NCBI RefSeq assembly: GCF_003205205.1
Contig: NZ_QJRL01000008.1
Location: forward strand, 62,001 to 126,000
Length of the DNA stretch: 64,000 bases
Origin: Pseudomonas sp. LB-090624
GTDB taxonomy: Bacteria; Pseudomonadota; Gammaproteobacteria; Pseudomonadales; Pseudomonadaceae
Direction: 5' to 3'
Below, piece by piece: positions 58,702 to 64,000 of this stretch (the first letter of the stretch is position 1; every line of letters starts with the position of its first letter). A program made the position numbers and the translations under genes. The notes under the pieces were generated by a model that worked only from the letters and a program-made list of their open reading frames with translations, did no database searches and was not told the origin of the DNA.

Positions 58702-61149
58702 ATGTTGGTGTTGTGGTTGGTAGTGTTAGTGATCGGCGCGGCGTACCTCACGCACCGGCGCCTGGCGCCCTTGCAGATTCTCGGCATCATGGCGGCCTAT
58801 GTGCTGCTGATGGGTATTTTCAGCAATGCCCCTGGCTGGCTGCTGGCCCTGATCTGGGTGGTGCTGGCCCTGAAGGTTGCCCTGGTTGCGCTCCCACAGT
58901 GGCGACGCAACGTGTTTACCGCCCCGGTATTCCGCTGGTTCCAGCGCACCCTGCCGCCCATGTCGCAGACCGAGCGCGAAGCCATCGACGCCGGCACCGT
59001 ATGGTGGGATGGCGAACTGTTCAGTGGCCGCCCTGACTGGCGCACCTTGCTGGCCTACCCGGCCCCCAAGCTGACTGAAGAAGAACAGGCCTTCATCGAT
59101 GGCCCTACCGAAGCGCTGTGCGCCATGGTCAGCGACTGGCAGATTGGCCAGGACCTGGACCTGCCGCCCGAAGCCTGGGCCCATATCAAGCAACATGGCT
59201 TTTTCGCCCTGATCATCCCTAAAGAATACGGCGGCAAAGGCTTTTCCGCCTATGCCCACTCCCAGGTGGCGATGAAACTGGCCACCCGCAGCGGTGACCT
59301 GGCCTCCACGGTAATGGTGCCCAATTCCCTGGGCCCTGCCGAACTGTTGCTGCACTATGGCACCGACGAACAACGCAATCATTACCTGCCCCGCCTGGCC
59401 CGAGGCGAAGAAATCCCCTGCTTCGCCCTCACCGGCCCACTGGCCGGCTCCGACGCTGGGGCCATGCCCGATACCGGCATCATCTGCAAAGGCCAGTGGC
59501 AAGGCAAAGAAGTGATCGGCCTGCGCCTGAACTGGGAAAAGCGCTACATCACCCTCGGCCCAGTCGCCACCCTGCTGGGCCTGGCATTCAAGGCCTACGA
59601 CCCGGACCACCTGCTGGGCGATGAGGAAGCACTGGGCATCAGCCTGGCGCTGATCCCTACCGATACCCCCGGGGTGGACATCGGTAAACGCCACCTGCCA
59701 CTGGGCGCTGCATTCATGAACGGCCCCAACAGCGGCAAGGACGTGTTCGTCCCGCTGGACTTTCTCATTGGCGGCCAAGCCATGCTCGGCAAAGGCTGGA
59801 TGATGCTGATGAACTGCCTGTCGGTGGGCCGCTCCATCTCACTGCCTGCCGTGGGTACAGGGGCGGCCAAGTACACCAGCCTGGTCACCGGCCAGTACGC
59901 CAATATCCGCGAGCAATTCAACGTGCCACTGGCTGCCTTCGAAGGTATTCAGGAATCGCTGGCGCGCATTGGCGGCAACGCCTGGCTGATGGACAGTGCC
60001 CGCCTGCTGACCGCCAAGGCCGTGGACCTGGGCGAGAAACCCTCGGTGCTATCGGCGATCCTCAAGTACCACCTGACCGAGCGTGGCCGCGAATGCATCC
60101 AGCACGCCATGGACGTGCACGGTGGCAAGGGCATCATCATGGGCCCGAACAACTACCTGGGCCGCAATTGGCAAGGGGCGCCGATCTTCATCACGGTCGA
60201 GGGCGCCAATATCCTTTCGCGCAACCTGATGATCTTCGGCCAGGGCGCCATCCGCTGTCACCCGTTCGTGCTCAAGGAAATGGCATTGGCCGGGCGTGAA
60301 GACCACGATCAGGCGCTCCAGGAATTCGATGACCTGCTGATGAAGCACATCCTGTTCGCCGCCGGCAATGCGGCCAGCACCCTGGTGTTCAACCTGGGGT
60401 TGGGGGTTTTCGAGAAAGTACCGGGGGACACGCTGAGCCAGGGGTACTTCCGGGCCCTCAACCGCCAGGCCGCGGCCTTTGCCCTGCTGGCAGACCTGTC
60501 GATGATGCTGCTGGGCGGCGCGCTCAAGCGCCGGGAACGTCTGAGTGCTCGGCTGGGCGATGTACTCAGCTACCTGTACCTGTCCAGTGCCGCGCTCAAG
60601 CGCTACCACGATCTCGGCTCGCCAGAGCACATGCAGCCCCTGCTACGCTGGGCCATGGAAGAGAGCCTGGGCCAGGCGGAGCACGCCCTGGACCGGTTGC
60701 TCGAGAACTTCCCCAACCGCTTCGTCGGCTGCGCGCTACGGGTGTTGGTGTTCCCCTTCGGTCGTCGGCACACCGGGCCGAGCGATGAGCTGGACGCCGA
60801 GGTAGCCGCGCTGATCGGGCGCAGCAAAGGGGACCCTGCACTTGAGGAGCTGCTGGCCGGTTGCTTCCGGCCGCAAGCTGACGGCGACCCGGTGGCAGCC
60901 CTGCAACGGGCCTGCGACCTGCTGGCTGAGGCGACGCCGGTGCACCATGCGCTGCATCAGGCAATCAAGGAAGGAAAGGTACGGCCGGCGCCCGGGCAGT
61001 CGGTGATCGATGCGGCAGTCGAAAGCGGCGTGCTTCAGCCTGATCAGGCGCAACGCCTGCACGCGGCCGAACAAGCGCGCCGTGCGGTGATCGATGTGGA
61101 TGCCTTCGACAAGGCACAGCTGCTGCCGGAGCAAGGCAAGGTACGCTGA
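58702..61149 (+). CDS. fadE: Acyl-CoA dehydrogenase FadE (long form)
   Basis: 815 aa from an ATG with a perfect AAGGAGG 7 nt upstream. Two N-terminal membrane spans (about 1-60), then an acyl-CoA dehydrogenase core (IIPKEYGGKGFSAYAHSQVAMKLATRSGDLASTVMVPNSLGPAELL, FALTGPLAGSDAGAMPDTG, MDVHGGKGIIMGPNNYLGRNWQ) and a C-terminal DUF1974 domain. First step of fatty acid beta-oxidation. Length agrees with E. coli FadE (814 aa). A hairpin AGGGGCCG/CGGCCCCT at 61153-61173 follows, without a strong T run. Confidence 0.96.
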   Translation: MLVLWLVVLVIGAAYLTHRRLAPLQILGIMAAYVLLMGIFSNAPGWLLALIWVVLALKVALVALPQWRRNVFTAPVFRWFQRTLPPMSQTEREAIDAGTVWWDGELFSGRPDWRTLLAYPAPKLTEEEQAFIDGPTEALCAMVSDWQIGQDLDLPPEAWAHIKQHGFFALIIPKEYGGKGFSAYAHSQVAMKLATRSGDLASTVMVPNSLGPAELLLHYGTDEQRNHYLPRLARGEEIPCFALTGPLAGSDAGAMPDTGIICKGQWQGKEVIGLRLNWEKRYITLGPVATLLGLAFKAYDPDHLLGDEEALGISLALIPTDTPGVDIGKRHLPLGAAFMNGPNSGKDVFVPLDFLIGGQAMLGKGWMMLMNCLSVGRSISLPAVGTGAAKYTSLVTGQYANIREQFNVPLAAFEGIQESLARIGGNAWLMDSARLLTAKAVDLGEKPSVLSAILKYHLTERGRECIQHAMDVHGGKGIIMGPNNYLGRNWQGAPIFITVEGANILSRNLMIFGQGAIRCHPFVLKEMALAGREDHDQALQEFDDLLMKHILFAAGNAASTLVFNLGLGVFEKVPGDTLSQGYFRALNRQAAAFALLADLSMMLLGGALKRRERLSARLGDVLSYLYLSSAALKRYHDLGSPEHMQPLLRWAMEESLGQAEHALDRLLENFPNRFVGCALRVLVFPFGRRHTGPSDELDAEVAALIGRSKGDPALEELLAGCFRPQADGDPVAALQRACDLLAEATPVHHALHQAIKEGKVRPAPGQSVIDAAVESGVLQPDQAQRLHAAEQARRAVIDVDAFDKAQLLPEQGKVR

Positions 61150-61228
61150 GACAGGGGCCGTTTTGCGGCCCCTTCCCCAACCGGCGTATACTCCGCGCCC
61201 CGTTTCAACCACCCCGAGGACCGCCCCC

Positions 61229-61639
61229 ATGGCTAACCCCCACCTGGAATATCACCTGCAACTGCTGAACCACCTGCGTACCATACTGGTGGCCTTGGGT
61301 GAAGCAGAACAGGTACCAGAGGAAAGCCACGCCCTGTTCCTCGAACGCTTCGACGAACTGCTTACCCTGCTGCCGCAAGCCCCGCTCGAAAGCCAATACC
61401 TGGGCCAGGACCTGATCTGCCAAGTCATCCAGCGCTACCCTCAAATCGCCCACCTGGTGCCCCGCGATTTGCTGTGGTTCTTTGCAGGTGACTGTTTGCA
61501 CTTCATGCCAGACGAGGAACTGGACCTTTACCAGAAACTGGAAGAGCGTCGCTACGAAGCGGAGCAGAACGATGAACCCTTCGACTGGAATCAGGAAAAG
61601 CAACTGCTGAACGCCTCGAAGCAGGGCCTCAGCCACTAA
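61229..61639 (+). CDS. Conserved hypothetical protein after fadE
   Basis: 136 aa from MANPHLEYHLQLLNHLRTILVALGEAEQ, with GAGGA 10 nt upstream. Acidic, helical, no signal or membrane segment; contains VPRDLLWFFAGDCLHFMPDEELDLYQKLEERRYEAE. A similar small gene follows fadE in other pseudomonads, but no function is known to me. Possibly co-transcribed with fadE, 79 nt away. A hairpin GCTGCCCAG/CTGGGCAGC (61651-61672) follows it. Confidence 0.8.
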   Translation: MANPHLEYHLQLLNHLRTILVALGEAEQVPEESHALFLERFDELLTLLPQAPLESQYLGQDLICQVIQRYPQIAHLVPRDLLWFFAGDCLHFMPDEELDLYQKLEERRYEAEQNDEPFDWNQEKQLLNASKQGLSH

Positions 61640-61853
61640 CCCTGGTTACGGCTGCCCAGCTTTCTGGGCAGCGCTCCGGGCAGTGCAGCCGTACACGCAC
61701 ACTGTTCTTAAATCCCGCCAAAACGAAAACCTTCTCCTACAGACTTGACCTTGCGCCTTCCTTACCCTGCATCAGGTGCCATCCCCCGCAAATACGGGCA
61801 CGAATGGAACATACCTGTTCAAGCTTCACGCTTGCCTTCAATTAGGAAGACGC

Positions 61854-62396
61854 ATGAAAAAGATACTCTCCATACTCGCCATCACGTTGAGCAGCAGCGC
61901 AGCAATGGCCAACACCGGCACGATGAATTTCACCGGCACTGTCAGCCCTGGCGGCACTTGCCCTATTGATGTCGTGACACCAGGCACCGGGGTCCCCATG
62001 CCACTGCTGAACCTGGGCGACTACAAGAAAAAGGACTTTACCGGCATCGGTCAAGAAACCCCACGGGTCGGCTTTGCACTACGGATCACCCCTGACAGTA
62101 CCTGCACCATCCCCACAGGTGCAGTCGCGAATGTCACCTTCACCCCAACTTACGGCCAGGCCGGCAGCGGCGACCTCTACGGCCTGCAAGATGGCTTGGG
62201 TTACACCACAGGTTTGGCCCTGAAAATTTCTGACCAAACCGGTGCAGTTGCGCCAGACACGCCGTCCATGGACTACCCGCTGAGCGATACCGATCCAACC
62301 GAGATGGTGTTCTCGGCCCGCCTGCAGACAACAGCGGATACAGTGGGTAACGGCCAGATCGCTTCGACCGTGACCTTCGTAGTCGCGATCAACTGA
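61854..62396 (+). CDS. Fimbrial major subunit-like protein
   Basis: 180 aa from MKKILSILAITLSSSAAMA, a clear signal peptide, with AGGAAG upstream. The mature part resembles chaperone-usher pilins or spore coat U-type proteins: beta-rich, two Cys (GGTCPIDV and DSTCTIPTG), and an alternating C terminus (QIASTVTFVVAIN) suited to donor-strand exchange. Next gene is a periplasmic chaperone. No usher is seen in this window. Confidence 0.75.
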   Translation: MKKILSILAITLSSSAAMANTGTMNFTGTVSPGGTCPIDVVTPGTGVPMPLLNLGDYKKKDFTGIGQETPRVGFALRITPDSTCTIPTGAVANVTFTPTYGQAGSGDLYGLQDGLGYTTGLALKISDQTGAVAPDTPSMDYPLSDTDPTEMVFSARLQTTADTVGNGQIASTVTFVVAIN

Positions 62397-62473
62397 TCAT
62401 TGCCCCAAGTGCTGCAACTCGGCACCTGGGGTCCTCCAGATGCAAAAGCCTTGAACGAAGGTCCACCCTCTCG

Positions 62474-63196
62474 ATGTCCAACATCCAGCGATTCTCCACT
62501 TTACGTCTTCTCGCGCTTGCAAGCTGCATGGCGACCACGGTTTCTACAGCACAAGCAGCGCTGACAATCGATAGCACACGCATCGTGCACGGTACCGATT
62601 CGCGTAGCTCATCGGTTATTGTCGCCAATCCCAGTAACCACACCTTCGCCGCTCAGGCCTGGGTCAACACTGAAGAAGACGATACTGTCACACCTGTCCC
62701 CTTGATCGCTTCACCTGCACTGTTCCGCCTCGACCCGGGCAAACAGCAGATGGTTCGGATCAATCGGTTGCCCAACAACTTGCCGGAAGACCGTGAGTCT
62801 TTGTTCTACTTCAATGTGCAGGAAATCCCCCAGCAGTTAGAAAGCAACGCGAACATCCTTAACATCGCCCTGCGCACCCGCATCAAGCTGTTCTATCGCC
62901 CTAGCCACCTGAAAAGCCGACCCGAAGAGCACCTCAAAGCGCTGAAATGGTCGGTGCAGACACTCAACGGCAAGGCCAACCTGGTTGTCGACAACCCCTC
63001 GCCTTATCATTACACCTTCAACCAGGTGCAAGTCGGTGCGCACAACCTGCAAGCGAGAGCGATGGTGGCGCCCTTCTCACAACAATCGTATCCGTTACCG
63101 GACAAACAGCTTGCACCCGATACCAAGGTAACCTTCTCGATCATCAACGACTACGGCGCGACATCCGAAAAACTGACAAGCGATGTTCATCTTTAG
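62474..63196 (+). CDS. PapD/FimC-type periplasmic fimbrial chaperone
   Basis: 240 aa. Signal peptide ending AQA, then an immunoglobulin-like two-domain fold. The two anchor residues are present: Arg in TIDSTRIVHGTDSRSSSVIVAN and Lys in IALRTRIKLFYRPSHL. LFYFNVQEIPQ is the conserved chaperone strand and RINRLPNNLPEDRESLFY the signature. Cooperates with the pilin-like gene just upstream. Confidence 0.9.
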   Translation: MSNIQRFSTLRLLALASCMATTVSTAQAALTIDSTRIVHGTDSRSSSVIVANPSNHTFAAQAWVNTEEDDTVTPVPLIASPALFRLDPGKQQMVRINRLPNNLPEDRESLFYFNVQEIPQQLESNANILNIALRTRIKLFYRPSHLKSRPEEHLKALKWSVQTLNGKANLVVDNPSPYHYTFNQVQVGAHNLQARAMVAPFSQQSYPLPDKQLAPDTKVTFSIINDYGATSEKLTSDVHL

Positions 63197-63201
63197 GCGG
63201 A

Positions 63202-64000
63202 TCAGGGGACCAATGTGAGCGAAGTTCGGAAATTGCCGCTTTCAGGCCATGTCTGACCGCCATCCAGGCTCACCGTGGTCCACACGTAGAATGTAATGTC
63301 CGCTTTCAGCGTATCAAAAAAGGACCGTGGCAGGATCAGCGTTCCCCCTTGCCCAAACCCCGCCAGCATTTCCGGCTCGGTGACTGCATGCTGATCGAGC
63401 ACGATATGCTCCTGCAACTGGGACTCTGCGTCGTAAGCGAATGCCCTGATCGTGACACGCTGGTCGGTACTGATGAGCCCCCAAGCGTCTTGGGTAACAT
63501 GAACACCCTCCCCTACATCCTTCAGGCTTAGGTATTGGGAGCCCGCTTCCGTTATCTGAGGCCCCGGCGCAGATGGCCTGAATACAGTCAGCCTGACCTG
63601 GCGCTTGATCGACATATCGCCGCTGGCCAGGTAATACAGCGGGATGGTCTTGCCACTGTGGGCGGGCACATGCTTCAGCGGGACCATAAAGCTTCGGGTA
63701 CCAGGCGCACCCTGAATGGTCACAGCCCCGACCTGGCCTGGTTCGCCCCACTGCATCTGCACAGGCTCCAGGCTACCGACGCCAGCATCCTCGGGGATCA
63801 ATGCCTCCAGATCTTTCTCTAACGAACCGGTTTCCAGCACAATCGTTTCTTCCTCCCCCTTCGCCGCCGGCAGGTTAGGCCAGGAGAGCGTGCGTGGAGC
63901 AGGCGTGGCTGCCACCGTCAGTTGCAGGACAGTGGATGCGGCGCTCTGGTTGCCAGCACGATCATCGACTCGATAGTGCAGGAATCGCGGACCATCTCCA
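63202..64000 (-). CDS. C-terminal part of a large Ig-like protein (continues beyond the window)
   Basis: 265 codons to the window end with no stop codon, so the gene's start lies further on. A GTG at 63915 could be read as a start, but the upstream frame continues as plausible protein (DGPRFLHYRVDDRAGNQSAASTVLQLTV), typical of bacterial Ig-like repeats. The rest also reads as beta-sandwich repeats (RVTIRAFAYDAESQLQEHIVLDQ, FYVWTTVSLDGGQTW). Likely a surface or secreted protein. It is convergent with the fimbrial chaperone gene, 5 bp away. Confidence 0.7.
   Translation of the reverse strand, partial: GDGPRFLHYRVDDRAGNQSAASTVLQLTVAATPAPRTLSWPNLPAAKGEEETIVLETGSLEKDLEALIPEDAGVGSLEPVQMQWGEPGQVGAVTIQGAPGTRSFMVPLKHVPAHSGKTIPLYYLASGDMSIKRQVRLTVFRPSAPGPQITEAGSQYLSLKDVGEGVHVTQDAWGLISTDQRVTIRAFAYDAESQLQEHIVLDQHAVTEPEMLAGFGQGGTLILPRSFFDTLKADITFYVWTTVSLDGGQTWPESGNFRTSLTLVP

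Overview
The window is a core-chromosome segment of a fluorescent pseudomonad, almost certainly of the Pseudomonas putida group. The evidence is high GC with GC-biased third positions, gene neighbourhoods (leuCD-methyltransferase-leuB-asd-usg-fimV, fabD-fabG-acpP-fabF-pabC-mltG-tmk-holB, rne-rluC-sppA) in Pseudomonas order, and small REP palindromes of the P. putida type. About 55 protein genes, seven tRNAs and a probable small RNA are supported. Nothing looks like a prophage, an insertion sequence, a CRISPR array or an integrative element.

Layout. 1-9.7 kb, minus strand: leucine operon leuC-leuD-SAM methyltransferase-leuB, then asd, the Asd paralogue usg and the polar hub protein FimV. A LysR gene is divergent from leuC, and two matching 13-15 bp palindromes 31 bp apart lie between them. 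10.6-17.6 kb: a five-PAS GGDEF-EAL protein, the heat-shock gene ibpA with a sigma-32 promoter and a ROSE-like leader, dusC, a thioesterase, and a TetR-hydrolase pair. 17.7-18.45 kb: (tRNA-Ala, tRNA-Glu) x3. 18.8-26.8 kb: gltX, an EmrAB-type efflux pair, uvrB, an aromatic aminotransferase and tRNA-Asn. 27.1-31.2 kb: DUF1285, a DUF4823 lipoprotein, moaA, TetR, an RgsA-like sRNA and tatD. 31.2-40.4 kb: a long minus-strand run from yceD-rpmF-plsX-fab genes to holB, covering fatty acid synthesis, folate, murein processing and DNA replication; maf is divergent. 41.2-48 kb: sppA, a HAD phosphatase and rluC (minus), divergent from rne with a leader of about 735 nt. 48.1-55.3 kb: the overlapping chain comEC / exbB-exbD-lpxK-Trm112-kdsB-LMW phosphatase-murB (envelope and LPS). 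55.4-61.6 kb: DUF2062, a YadGH-type ABC exporter, a GST, fadE and a small hypothetical gene. 61.8 kb to the end: a chaperone-usher-type fimbrial subunit and chaperone, then the C-terminal part of a large Ig-like protein that runs off the window.

The most unusual item is a family of long (about 180-270 bp) imperfect palindromes present four times in intergenic DNA (near 4.1, 26.9, 41.1 and 52.9 kb). They are much larger than ordinary REP sequences, have matched flanks within each copy and an asymmetric centre that gives them an orientation. Other points worth attention are the twin LysR operators, the duplicated tRNA unit with co-varying hairpins and an internal terminator, the absence of pilZ between holB and tatD, and an exceptionally regular Arg/Glu repeat in RNase E. 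Most of the window is ordinary, well-conserved housekeeping sequence, and no complete new multi-gene system is evident.
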